From Malurus cyaneus samueli (lineage: Eukaryota; Chordata; Aves; Passeriformes; Maluridae), in contig CM019220.1 in assembly GCA_009741485.1 (NCBI GenBank), forward strand, positions 23,698,225-23,762,224: DNA of 64,000 bases, read 5' to 3'. Below are positions 39,550 through 50,199 of this stretch, piece after piece; position 1 is the stretch's first letter, and each line of letters begins with the position of its first letter. Below the pieces are notes generated by a model. It saw only the letters and a program-made list of their open reading frames with translations. It made no database searches and had not been told where the DNA came from. A program made the translations under genes and the position numbers.

Positions 39550-39615
39550 CACAGAGTCCCGGAATTTTTAAGGTTGGGAAATACCTTCGCTATCATCAGG
39601 TCCAACTGTTCTTTC
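39550..39615 (-). mobile_element. CR1 tail remnant
   Basis: 'cacagagtcccggaatttttaaggttgggaaataccttcgctatcatcaggtccaactgttc' matches a diverged reverse-complement CR1 end. Confidence 0.75.
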
Positions 39616-40469
39616 TCCGTGTCTGGGCTTTTACATTTGCGTGGTGATTGCATTGGATCTGCTGGCAGAATGTGACACACGGGTAGGAATTAAGAATAAA
39701 AGAATTAAGAATAAGTGAAACAATATTTGGAAAATTTTTTGGAGTGAAACAATTATTGAAGAGTGTTCTTAGGAAAAGAGAAAACGCAATGCCTATTTCA
39801 CATCACTTGGAGTGACACAAGAAATGTTTGTTTTATAAAGTCAGTAGCAGTGGTGTTAGTTGCTCACAGTGACCTTGCTTTGAAGTTGTTGGAGAGCAGG
39901 AATTCCTCTTCAGCCGGCGTGGTCATCTCTGCAGTTACTGACAGCGAGTGCTCTGTGCTGGGGACATCAGCAGTGATGTGGAACTCAGGAACATCATCCA
40001 GGGTGGACACCAATGAATGTTGTGTTCAGAGTTTGTGTTATTATGCAACTTATTTTGATCACATGAGTTTTGCTCGAAGCTTTTTAAAGATGTGTTTGAG
40101 ACACTCATGTTTCACTGATTGAATGCTAAGTTTGTCGCTGAGAATTGTGAGATTCTAGATTTTAAAAGAGAGCTTCTCCTGTGTGCAGAGTGGAAAATGT
40201 GACCCTTTACTAGCCACACGGAATGGAGGATTTCCATGGTGCTCTTTCCCAGTGTGACTGCATTGGAGGGACAGCAAGACTTTGTCAAGCAAAACCCTTT
40301 GGCGTTATTTTGTGCACTTTGCAGGAGGTCACCGAGGAATTTGGAGCTCTGGAATGAAATGGGATGAATGGAGGGTGTAAACCCTGTGTCACCAGAGCCT
40401 GGCAGGGGCCTGACACCTTTCAGAGCCCGGTATTTATGGTGCTTCCAAGTGCCTGTGGAATGAAAGGTG
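39616..40469. other. Non-coding DNA upstream of the first CpG island
   Basis: No gene recognised. A short direct duplication 'taagaataa' occurs at about 39,690-39,712. Confidence 0.45.
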
Positions 40470-41320
40470 AGCGGGAGCCGCTGCCGGGGGCCCTTCAGGA
40501 CACACGGCGTAGGCTGCGAGCCAAATGACTTGTTTGGGTTGGCTGCCGTGGCTTCTGGCTGCTCTGTCCCGGGGCCTGAGGGACTTGTCTTGTTGTGGGA
40601 GCGGATCTGTGCTAATTGCGGGCCGGGAGGAGCCGGGCTGCGCTCGCTGCTTGGCTGGCAGCCCGGCCGGGGTGGGCACTGCCCGCCGAGCGATGCTGCC
40701 CTGCGCTCCGGGCATCGCCTTCGCGGGCGTTTTGCGGAATATTAACCATCCCATCCCTTGCTCTGTGAGTTAGGGCCCCGCTCTGAGAGAACCCGGTGTT
40801 AGATGAACAATTAAAGCAGATTTCTGAACGCTGGTGTAGTTCCTCTGCCCGGGGGTGAGGAGGGGTGGCAGGACCGGCAGATGATGATGGGTTTTGGACC
40901 ACCAGCACAGGCTGCTGGGCTACAACTCGCCCTACTTCCAGGAAAGTTGCGGGGTGGTAAGATGTGATGAGTAGCAGCAGAGTACCACTTACTCGCCGCA
41001 GAAGAGCTGCCGCAGCATCCCGGACCGGTGATGGATGCCCGCGGTGCGAGCGGAGCCACAGCCCCGAGCCGGGCGGGATGCGGGCAGAGGGCGGTGCGGG
41101 ATGCTCCGGAGAGGGCCGGAGGAATGTGCCGGCTGTTTGTCTGCGCTCAGAAGTGGTTCCTCCGGAGGGGTCTGTCATCCCGGGAGGATGAAAAATGGTT
41201 GATCCCGCTCCGGGTGAGGAGGCTGCGCTCCCGCGCGGCGCGCCGGAAAGCGCGGCCTGGATCAGGATGCGGGATGCGGGATGCGGGATGAATCCTGACA
41301 GCCCCGCGCGCTCCGAGTCT
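40470..41320. promoter_or_regulatory. Second CpG island, no recognised gene
   Basis: This GC- and CG-rich stretch lies in otherwise AT-richer DNA about 2.4 kb upstream of the AGAP-like exon's island. It contains open frames on both strands, including a 247-codon minus-strand frame at 40,612-41,355, but none shows a recognisable domain or codon pattern. It ends in a short cggatgcgggatg tandem at about 41,265-41,290. It may be an alternative upstream promoter or non-coding first exon of the AGAP-like gene, a divergent lncRNA promoter, or an enhancer-type orphan island. The sequence does not decide between these. Confidence 0.55.
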
Positions 41321-41559
41321 GGTGGATTTACAGATTTGAAACTTGAGGAAAACAATAATATTTTTTTGCTATCATATCATTGTTTCATAGCAGTTTTTTT
41401 TTCTCTCTCGCCCCCACCCCCCTTTAATTTCTTTTTTTTTTCCTTTGGAAATACCTTTTGGGTGTCAGAAATGGAAAAAATATGCCATCATTCTGTGGTA
41501 GCAAACAAGCATTTAGAAGGAAATGAAAATGATTTTCAGGCTGGTCAAGGGAGACCCCT

Positions 41560-41665
41560 TAGAATCCCTGGGATAGTAAAGATCATCTCGTTCCATCCCC
41601 TGCCAAGGGCAGGGACACCTTCCACTCTCCCAGGTTGCTCCAAGCCCCTGGTTTTGATCCCATAT
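41560..41665 (-). mobile_element. CR1 LINE 3' fragment
   Basis: 'agaatccctgggatagtaaagatcatctcgttccatcccctgccaagggcagggacaccttccactctcccaggttgctccaagcccctgg' lies between the two CpG islands. Confidence 0.92.
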
Positions 41666-42754
41666 CTGCAGAGGATACACGTGCGGATCTGTTCCGTGGT
41701 GAACGGAGCTAAGAGGAATAATCAATGTTAATTACTGTTAAAGACAAGATACGTTGGTGTATCTGGAGAAGTGAGTTAGATCAAGGGTTCTCTGCATTCA
41801 CGGGACAGCAGTGTGTGTTGTGGGATTGCAGTGTCATGGATAAACTGAGGTGTGTAGGAGCTGGAACCCAGAGCATCCCTTATTCCTGGTGAGAGAGTCC
41901 CACCTCCCACCTGGAACTGCTCCCGGGGCTGTGCCCTACCCAGCTCATGCCAGGTGTGTGTCCTGAACTCTGGAGCTGTTCCTCACTGAAAATGACATCA
42001 GTCCCTCATGGAGTCCTCATCCCTGGAGGGATTAAAAAAATTACTGACGTGGCACTTGGGGACACGGTTTAGTGGTGGAACTGGCAGTGCTTTCCTTCCT
42101 TCTTACACCTGTTACTGCTGTTGACCCTCGCTGGCATTGGTAAAGGGTGTTTTGATTGTAGGCTCGGAAGGGAGGTGCAAGGCAGCTGAAGATGGTTTTC
42201 CAAGCTTGACTTTTTATGGGACAGGACCCAGAAACCTTATTCCTGATGTTGCTTAAGCTTCTTTTTTTCTGCCATCCTGGTTTGTGAGTGACTAACAGCG
42301 GGCATTTATTGGTTGTTAATTACCTCAGCATCCCTGCAACAGCGTTGGCAAGCTGGGTGTGAAAGGGGTGTGTGCCACACCCTCTTCCAGCTGTGTATGA
42401 GAGCCAGGTTCTGATGAAACCGCTGCTTGGGAAGGGTTTTGCCATGACTAACCAATCTGGTAATGCGGCTTGTTAATTGTGCCGAGTGTTGTGGTGAGCA
42501 AACATTAATTAAGGAGGGGCGCAGATAAAAAAAAAACAAAACAGATCTGTTCTGGGTGGGTTTGACTGTTTTTAAGCGGGGTGTGTTGCCATAGTTCATT
42601 CTGCATCCAGGTGAATGCCAGGTGGGGATGCGAGTCGTGGTGCAAGCAGAAGGGCTCTGCATCCTTGCCCTTTGCTGGGCCGGGATCCATCCCAGATCTC
42701 ATTAATACATAGATTATCCCAAAGGCAGCTGCCCAGAGGGTGATCCCAGTCTTT
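41666..42754. other. Non-coding DNA between the CpG islands
   Basis: No recognised element. It may hold an untranslated exon or promoter-proximal elements, but nothing visible supports one. Confidence 0.45.
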
Positions 42755-42965
42755 TCAGCGGTGTCCAGCGACAGGACGAGGAACAATGGCCATAAACTAA
42801 AATAGAACAAGTTGCCCTTCAACATGAGGGAGAACTTCTGTACGCTGAGGATTGGAACAGGCTGCTCCGGGCGGCTGTGGAGTCTCCCTCTCTGGAGACA
42901 TCCCCAACCCCCCTGGGTCCCTTGCTCTAGAGGCTTGGCCCCGATGATATCCAGAGGACAATTCC
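42755..42965 (+). mobile_element. CR1 fragment abutting the CpG island
   Basis: 'gtgtccagcgacaggacgagga', 'caatggccataaacta', 'caacatgagggagaacttctgtacgctgagg', 'attggaacaggctgctccgggcggctgtggagtctccctctctggagacatcc' and 'gatgatatccagagg' follow the order of an older CR1 subfamily 3' region. The element ends within about 20 bases of the sharp rise in CpG density. Confidence 0.88.
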
Positions 42966-43595
42966 GTGCTTGTGGGACGCTGATGGTGGCGGAGGGAAGG
43001 CGGGAGGAAGGCGGGAGCGCTGCGCTGCCGCTCCGGCGGGCGGGACTCCAGTCCGGCGCTTGTGCGCTGCCGGTTGGCGCGGCCGGCCCCGCCGTCCGCT
43101 GGCGCCCGCTCCGCGCTGCCCGCCCCGGGGCGTGCGCCGGGCGCTCCGGCACGCCGGGCCCCGCTCCCGCGCGGCCCTTCCCGCGCCCGCCGCTCCGCCG
43201 GGCCCGCCGCGCTGTAATCGGATTACCCGGAGAGGGCGGGAGGAAAAAAAAAAAAAACGAAAAAAAAATCCGGGTGATCTCCGCAACCGTGCGGCCGCGC
43301 TGTAAACAATGAGATCGGAGGCGGGTGCTGCAGCTCCCGTGCCGTGAAGACCGGAGCCGTGATCCGCGGGAGGAGATGCGTGCGTGGATGTGAGCCGTCC
43401 CTCGGCCCTCTCGGGATGGGCTGCCACGGCCGCCGGCCGCCGGCGGGGAGCGCCGCGGGAGCCCAGCCTGACCCCGCCGCAGAGCGGGGTGTGACACCGG
43501 AGCATTTTTTTTTTTAATTGTTTTTATTTATTTCATTATTTTCTTAACCGGGTTGCAGTGGTTTGTGGCTCTGCGTTTCCAGTCGCCCGCGTGTC

Positions 43596-43644
43596 TCCAT
43601 CCATCCGTCCATCCATCCATCTCCGTCCGTCCATCCGTCCATCT
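43596..43644 (+). repeat. tccatccgtcc microsatellite in the 5' leader
   Basis: Short tandem units of tccatcc and tccgtcc lie about 50 bases upstream of the ATG. They create a pyrimidine-rich leader and a likely length polymorphism close to the translation start. Confidence 0.85.
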
Positions 43645-43692
43645 CGTCGCCGATGCCCGCGGCGGCCGCGCTGCTTGAAGGGCAGAGCCATC

Positions 43693-44671
43693 ATGTACCT
43701 CCTGGACAGCAGCGAGCCGCCGGCCGCCGCCGCCTCGCCCGATAGGATGCAGCGGGGCACCCCGCAGAGGAAGACCGTGTACCGCATCTCCGTGACCATG
43801 GTGAAGAAGGAGCTGCTGGGCCCGAGAGCGGCCGCCCGGCCCCGAGCTGCCCCGGCGCGGGCGGAGCCGCCCGCCGGGCTCCTCCAGCCTCACCAGGCCG
43901 GGCTTGCTGCGTGGAGGAGGAGGGAGAGGAGGAAGGCGAGGAGCGGGACAGGGTCCCCAGCCCCTGCGGCTTCCGCACCTTCCGGACGCTGAGCACCGGG
44001 CAGCTGGAGCTGGCCGCCTCAAGGTGCCGCGGAGAGCGGGCCCGCCCGTGCCCGGGGCGCCGCGGGCAGCGCCGACCTGGACAAGCCGCGGCCGCCGCCG
44101 CCTCGTCCCCGCCCGGCGGGGAGCGGGACAAGGACGGCGGGCCTTGCCGGGGAGCGGGGCCACAGCCCGCGGCGGCAGCCGGGTTTGCTCGGCGGAGCTT
44201 CAGCTTCAGGCCTGGAGCGGCGCTGGCGCGCGGAGCCGGCCCGGGTGCGGCGGCACAGCAGCTCCGCTGCCTGCCCGGCCTCCGCCGCCTCGCCGCCGCC
44301 GCGCTGCCCGCCGGCCCCCGAGAAGCCAAACCGCTGGACGTGGGCGAGGTGCGAGCCAGGCGCCCTCGGCCCGGCTGAGCGCTGGGAGCGCAGCAAGAGC
44401 AAGAACCGGACCCTGGATAACAGCGACCTGCAGCGGCTCTCGGAGCGCCTGGGCCGGGAGGGCCCCGCCGCCGGCACCGAGCACCGGCTGCTGCGCTTCT
44501 TCAGCGGCATCTTCGCCCGCAGGGACGGCCCCGCCGCCCTCTTCGGCAGCCCCCACGGGCGCTCCCCCCGCAGCAGCTTCTCCAGGTCCAGGGCTTACTT
44601 TAGCAGCCTGCGGAGAGCCGCCGTGGACATGCAGTCCAGCTCCGAGAGCATCAACGGGTCTCCCCACAAAG
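43693..44671 (+). CDS. AGAP1: First coding exon of an AGAP-family ArfGAP (PIKE-L-like N-terminus), partial gene, with apparent frame breaks
   Basis: AGAP proteins are multidomain regulators with a GTPase-like domain, a split PH domain, an ArfGAP zinc finger and ankyrin repeats; they act on Arf GTPases in endosomal traffic, and AGAP2/PIKE-L also links to PI3-kinase signalling. The ATG at 43,693 has A at -3 and follows an untranslated CpG-island leader. Residues about 19-40 contain TPQRKTVYRISVTMVKKE, matching [20 protein letters not shown] at the AGAP2 N-terminus as remembered. Near the exon end SKSKNRTLDNSDL matches GKSKTLDNSDL, and LLRFFSGIFARRDG matches MLKFISGIFTKSTG. A Ser/Arg-rich tail ending SSESINGSPHK follows. 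The ends (43,693 to about 43,890 and about 44,385-44,671) share one frame, with almost only G or C at third positions. The middle (about 43,900-44,375, with EEEGEEEGEERDRV, FRTLSTGQLEL and EAKPLDVGEV) reads best in another frame, so two compensating indels are likely. The donor AAAG|GTGCCC gives phase 1, so the next codon could be Ala, as in the family's 'AFVNSQEWTLSRS'; that exon is absent here. The family is well supported. AGAP1 over AGAP3 or AGAP2 is inferred from the long intron and desert. Confidence 0.68.
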
Positions 44672-44778
44672 GTGCCCGTCCTTGGCTTGTCCGGGCAGCT
44701 CATCATCGGTGCTGGGGGATGGATGGGGGGTCGAGGGGATGTTGGGTGTGAAGAGAGGGAGATGCCCTGGCAGAGGGT

Positions 44779-44918
44779 AACCAGATGGCTGCTCCATCCC
44801 TGGAGGTGTCCAAAGCCAGGTTGGACGGGGCTTGGAGCAGCCTGGTGTAGTGGAAGGTGTCCCTGCCCACGGGATGGTGTTTAAGGTCCCTCCTAGTCTA
44901 AACCATTCCATGATTTGG
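44779..44918 (+). mobile_element. CR1 LINE 3' fragment just inside the first intron
   Basis: 'ccctggaggtgtccaaagccaggttggacggggcttggagcagcctggtgtagtggaaggtgtccctgccca' and 'taaaccattccatgattt' begin only about 108 bases after the exon's splice donor. Confidence 0.95.
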
Positions 44919-46574
44919 GGGTACAGCACAGCTCTGCTGAGTGCAGGTCAGGCTGTGTGTCCTCCTGAACCGAAAATCCCTCTCTGGCGTGAATGATTGT
45001 GCATTCTAGGACGGCTGAGTGAGGCGAGTGTAGCTCGTTTAATTATGGAGTAGAAGCTGAACTCCAGTGCAGCTGTATATAGGTCACTGGGTGGCCCAGT
45101 GCTGCACAGCGCTGGGACTTTTCTCCTTTTGGAAAGCCTTCTGTAACCCAAAGGATGGGTTATATTGGTCAGTTGCATTGCTGGAGAGGTGAGCGAATAC
45201 TGGTGTAAATATCTCATAAATCCTAAACCTTCATTGTAATAACGGAGCTTAAACTGAGTTTGATATTTCTGAAAAGCACAGATTCAGAAGCTGCGCTCTC
45301 GAAATTATTTTGAGTTATTTGATATAAATGTGTGCAAATTAGCCAGAGCATTGCCAGCCTAGGTAGAAGAATTTTAACAAGAGAAAAAAACTGATCAAGA
45401 GCCTTACTGAGGGATGGAGATACCTTGCTGTGGGATGGCAGCAAAGAGCTGACAGAGCTGCTTTCTGCAGGGATCTGGAAGGATCCCGGTGTGGTTGGCT
45501 GGGACGTGTCAAACCAGAAATGCTGGTTGTGGAGCTTCATTGTGAGATGGTGCTTTCTTCTAGCTGTGCTCTCAGATCCTTAATAAGTACCTGTGATGAA
45601 ACATTTCACCTGCAATTAGAGTTGCCTTTAAGTGCTTATCAGGTGGCAAACGATCTCCAAGTTTCTGCTTTTTTAAAAATAGTTTTCAGATGAAACTTTC
45701 ATGAAGGTACAGCAGAGGATGGTGTGGAGTTGGGCCCTGATGGTTTATTGGGGAAAGCAATTCCCCTTCTGGATCCAGAGCTCCTCCTGAGAGCAGAGCG
45801 TGCCCAGAGCCTGAGCCAAATATTTAGAGCTGGTAACTGAGGGCTGTAGGGTTTTATTGATGCACAGGCATTCATGTGGGCTTGTAATAATCTTGACGGA
45901 AATTGTGGTGTGACCTTGGTGAAAGTTCAAGGTAACCACAACAGAGAATTACTTCATACAGCTCCTCCTGCCTGTCCTGTGCCAGCACACTCAAACTCTT
46001 GCTCTCTCCAACTGCAGGCTGGAAGGAGAGTTCAGTTAATCAATAACTCTGGGTACACAGCACTAGGATGTTCCAGAGAGGTTCTTCCTGTACGTGCCAA
46101 TACCAAATTTATCTGGAGTGGTTAAACCTTGAGGCTTGTTCTCCCAAAAAAAGCGTCCTGGGAGCAGCCGTGGGGCTGCAGCGTGCAGTAGCGTTACAGG
46201 TTTGTGTTAGGGGTTAGCAGGCCTGGTGTGCCCTGCTTCCTTCCTTTTTTCCATAAAATTGCAGCTTGGAAAAAAGCTTTTACACATCTCCGGCTGCTGC
46301 TGTTTGGTGACCGTTAGAAAGCTGAGCTGAAACTAATTTGTCTTTAATTCCTTCTTCTACATGTTAATAAAAAAGTTTAATTAGCCATTACGATTAGCAT
46401 GCCACATATATTTTAATATTTTAAGGTTGGAACAAGCTGCTGTTCAACCGGGACTTTTCTTTTAGTTGATGTGGAATTGGTGTGGTTTTGACAGTGCACA
46501 GATTCTGGTGCAGACACACAGGTGGAGCCTTTATTTCAGTGTGGGTTTTATTCTCTGGAAATGCGAAGAAATTC

Positions 46575-46760
46575 TTTCCTGTGAGGGTGGGAAGGCCCAG
46601 AGAAGCTGTGGCTATCCCTGGATCCCTGGAAGTGTCCAAGGCCAGTTTGGACGGGGTTTGGAGCAATCTGGGATGGTGGAAGGTGTCCCCTGCTCATGGC
46701 AGGGGTGGAATGGGATGGGATTTAAGGTTGTTCCCAACCCAAACCATTCCATGATTCTAC
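46575..46760 (+). mobile_element. CR1 LINE 3' fragment
   Basis: 'gtgagggtgggaaggcccagagaagctgtggctatccctggatccctggaagtgtccaaggccag', 'tttggagcaatctgggatggtggaaggtgtcccctgctcatggcagg' and 'caacccaaaccattccatgattct' give a well-preserved copy. Confidence 0.97.
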
Positions 46761-48794
46761 ACTTGTTTCCCTTGTGTCATTGCTGTTCTGTGTGAGTAAT
46801 TTGATTTTGTTCTTTCACTATGAAGCCCACCCAGGGGCTGCTGAAAAGGTGGAAATTTTAAAAAATGTAGCTTGTTGGCATTTTCAACCTCAACTGCAAT
46901 ATCTGCCGGGAGGAATTTCTTGATAAGAAGTGCCTTACTTTACCTACCCCAGTCAGGTGTAATACAGTTTTGAACAAGTTTTTAAGTGGAAGAGTCAGGA
47001 ATTTTTCTATCTACGTGTTTTTGATGTTACTGAGTTTGGCTTAGGCTGTGAAATGTATAAAGGTGGATTTTTGGCAGGGATCAGTCTATAAACTCAGTAG
47101 TTATTCACACTGTCACTAGAGAGTCCTTGAGCATCAAACCTTTTCCTTTTTTACCTGCAAACCCCATTTGCTGTGGGTTTGTTGGCCTCAAATCCTATGC
47201 AAGCAGCAACTCCCAAAGCCTCTGCAAGGGGAAAGAAATTCATTTATTTGAAGGGAAAAAGTTTTTCTGTGTGCACTACCACTGTCCCTGAAGGCAAAAT
47301 GACAAATTTCCATAAACTTCAAGCCAGAGAAGTTATTTTTGCCTTAAACTATTTAGAAGTCATTAAGGGAAATGTCATTCCTCATTTAAACTTTTTTTCT
47401 CTTTAAAGTCTTCATGATTCATTCCTGATGAGAGAAACTCTTGCTGCTCTGGAAGAAGAGAAGGAGGATGGCTCTGGGGCTGGGGGAGGGATGTTAAAAT
47501 AGTTGCTTTTTCAGTGGTTCTCACTTGTTGCTTTTATTTTGAGATAAGTTTGTTTGAATAACCCCTCTTTAGGATTTAATAAGCAGATTTGGGTATCACA
47601 ATTGTTGCCTGTCAAAAAATAGTATCTTTATAATACGATAAACTGTTCTTCTGAGGTTTTTTCCCCCGAGGTTTCAGAGGAGTTAGTTTTATGCTCTTAT
47701 CTCAAATTCTCTGCAGCTCAGAGCCGTGGGAAGCGGGGGGAAGCTGCTGAGTGATCTCTGTTGGAGGCCTCCAGCCTTTCCTTGCGCAGCTCCGCTGCAG
47801 ATAATTCTCGTTAGTTCTGTGTCATCTCCTTGCTCCCCTGGTCAGCGCTGCTGGCATTCCCAGAGCAGCCCAGAGTCCTGATGTGAGCCCTTCTGGCTGA
47901 GCAGGCAGAGATTTGGAGCACATGGAATTGGAGCAGTGAGATGCAAACGGGCTGAAGCCGGCCCCGCGTGGCTCCCGGGATTGTAGCTGCAGGTTCCTGG
48001 TGCTCTGCTGGCATTAACAGTGCTGCAGAACCCCTGTTTGCATGAATTAAAAACCTTCTAGGACTCTTTGAGCTGTTTCAGTTATCCTGAGTGTTGTCTA
48101 GAGGCTGTTAATGAAAATAAAACCCGGCGGATAAATAGATTGCAGTTGGGGTCAAGCATTTTCAAGCATTGTCTAAGAGGGGTTTTTGTTATTATTATTT
48201 ATTGGGTAGGTCTTGTGTCAAGCGAAATGAATGCCAGCTGCACTGATAGAGCCAGATGATTAAGAACTGAACTGGTATTAAGGTCACTGGCTGAATTAGA
48301 GAATGAGATGGATTAATGTTTGCACAATATCGAAGTGTGTGCCAGCTGCTAGCAGCCGTGGTCTTTGTTTTTCTCTTAAAATTGAAAAGAAATGTAGAAT
48401 TTTTATGCCTTTCTCTTATGAACTTGACAGTTAAATGCCTAATGGCAGTCATGGCTGACTTTGCTGGGACAGATCTCTGATTCCTTCCGTGGAGTGTTGT
48501 GCAGGCATTCATCTCCATTCCCTCCCAAGCCGGGCTCTTCAAACTGCAGCTCTGTAAATCGAATTTTCGTGCTCTTGTTTTGCCAGAGATCTGCCTGTTG
48601 CTTGGCACAGCACTCCTGGTAACGATGTGTTTATCTAATGAAGCTCGTGCAGATGACCAGAGCACAGTTTGCACCAGGAAAAGAAACATTCAGAACGTGA
48701 TATTCCTTCTCTTTTCCTCCTCGTTCCTTGGATTTGAGGTCGCTCTGTGTGATGGGAAGCTGAGTGGAAAGAATCTGTAAGGAAAGGATCCCAG

Positions 48795-49025
48795 GGAACA
48801 GGGACAGGAGGAGAGGGAATGGCCTCAGGCTGGGCCAGGGTGGCCATCAGGAGGAATTTCCCCATGGAAAGGGTGCTCAGGCCTTGGAGTGGAGTCCCCA
48901 CCCTGGAGGTGTCCAAGGAACTCCTGGACGTGGCACTCTGGGCTGGTGACAAGGTGGGCATCGGGCACAGCTTGGGCTCGATGGCCTTGGAGGACTTTCC
49001 CAGCCTGGATGATTCTGGGCTCCTC
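48795..49025 (+). mobile_element. CR1 LINE 3' fragment of a third type
   Basis: 'cagggtggccatcaggaggaatttccccatggaaagggtgctcaggccttgg', 'gagtccccaccctggaggtgtccaaggaactcctggacgtggcactc', 'ggtgacaaggtgggcatcggg' and 'ctcgatggccttggagg' identify the CR1 group ending in 'aacctcaatgattctgtg'. Confidence 0.92.
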
Positions 49026-50159
49026 TGGAGCTCTTTGCTCATCCTGCTGGGTGTGCAATTGGGATTTCAGAGGTGGAGTCTCCGTGTGGGGTGGCAGATG
49101 AGCTTTTTCCTCAGACCAAAGGAGGGTTTTCAGTTGCTCATAGTTGCTGCATGACTTGACTGCGGTTCTTTGCTGGAGGTAATGGTCATTTTGCTCTAGA
49201 AAATGAAATCATTGGTACCAGATGCTGAGCCCTTTCCAGCAAAACAGCCAAAACTTGCCATCACTCCCAAAAATCCAAATATAAAATACAAAATACAATT
49301 TCAAAGCAGCCGAAGTTCATTATCAGGGCCACATCCAGATCTTGGATTCCTTCAAGAAGAACCACTGGAGTGTGTTTGAAGGAGCAAAGTTTGTTTCTTT
49401 GCTGCTGTTCTCTCTGCTCTCATTTTGATGCTGCAGAGCTGCCCAGCAGTGGCTGAACACCGATAGCCCCAGCACAACTCTGCAGTCACCAAATAACGAG
49501 TATGAAACGATGGCATGCGCTGAGATTTTCCTTGGCACGGCCATAACCTTGGAAAGCAGGCAGCAAATTTTGAAATGCCTGGATATTCCTTTTCGCTGCC
49601 CGGGATTTGAAGCAGAAATCATTAATGCAGCCTGTTAATGGTGTTACTTTTGATAAGTGGTGTTGGGATTTCCCCATGGCAACTGCAGTAAACACACAGC
49701 GAAAGGCGCTTTCTGCCAAAAACCACAGAATGGCTTTTTTCATGTGCGAGGGGGAAAAAAAAAGAAATGTCAGTATATTGAACCCGTGAAACTATCATCT
49801 ATTTAGCCCGTGAAAAGCATCCAACGTAAAGCTATTATCTTGATGGGAGCTGGAAATTTTATCTTGATGGGGCGTTTGATGATTTTGATGGCTCGGGCTG
49901 GTACATAATGACAGCGTGTGACAAATACTTGGGATTTATTGACAAAATAGTACCAAATGTTTCCTTAAAGCAAAGCAGGCAGGGGGGATAAGCAAACTGC
50001 AGCTTCCTCCGAGCTTTTTTTGGATAATCATAGACGACGTTAACAGTGGGGTTTGTTATTTATTGAGGTTTCCTCGGGGAATGAGGAGGAGGGAAGCGAG
50101 GCAGTGCGACCTGCAGTGCAGCTGTTGGGCTGCAGGAACAGCTGTAAGGGCTTTGGAAC

Positions 50160-50199
50160 AGGCAGTGTGTCTGTCACACAGGCAGTGTGTCTGTCACCA
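50160..50199 (+). repeat. Two-copy 20-bp direct repeat
   Basis: 'ggcagtgtgtctgtcac' followed by aca or cag occurs twice back to back, in a GC-richer patch without a supported gene. Confidence 0.9.

Larger units (their letters stand above)
42966..44690 (+). promoter_or_regulatory. CpG island promoter and 5' leader of the AGAP-like gene
   Basis: This is a dense run of CG dinucleotides and GC-rich sequence that begins directly after a CR1 fragment and ends just past the coding exon. It has no obvious TATA box, as is usual for CpG-island promoters. The island is interrupted by an A-run at about 43,243-43,268, an AT-rich tract at 43,505-43,545 and a tccatccgtcc microsatellite at 43,596-43,644. 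Transcription probably starts somewhere in 43,000-43,600, but the exact site cannot be read from the sequence. Long open frames on both strands here (for example 42,505-43,497 and 43,691-44,329 on minus) are by-products of the GC content. Confidence 0.75.

Noticed and set aside
40612..41355. 247-codon minus-strand open frame in the first CpG island
   Set aside because: There are no motifs or codon pattern, and equally long frames exist on the other strand.
42505..43497. 330-codon minus-strand open frame across the CpG island
   Set aside because: Its composition follows GC content, no domain is recognisable, and it spans a CR1 fragment and poly-A/T runs.
43528..44329. Minus-strand frames of over 200 codons opposite the AGAP-like exon
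   Set aside because: They are shadows of the GC-rich plus-strand exon, which has family motifs and third-position bias.
43904..44884. 326-codon plus-strand frame as the true reading of the exon
   Set aside because: It is the longest frame, but it contains none of the AGAP-like motifs and consists of Arg/Pro/Ala/Gly low-complexity sequence that runs on into a CR1.
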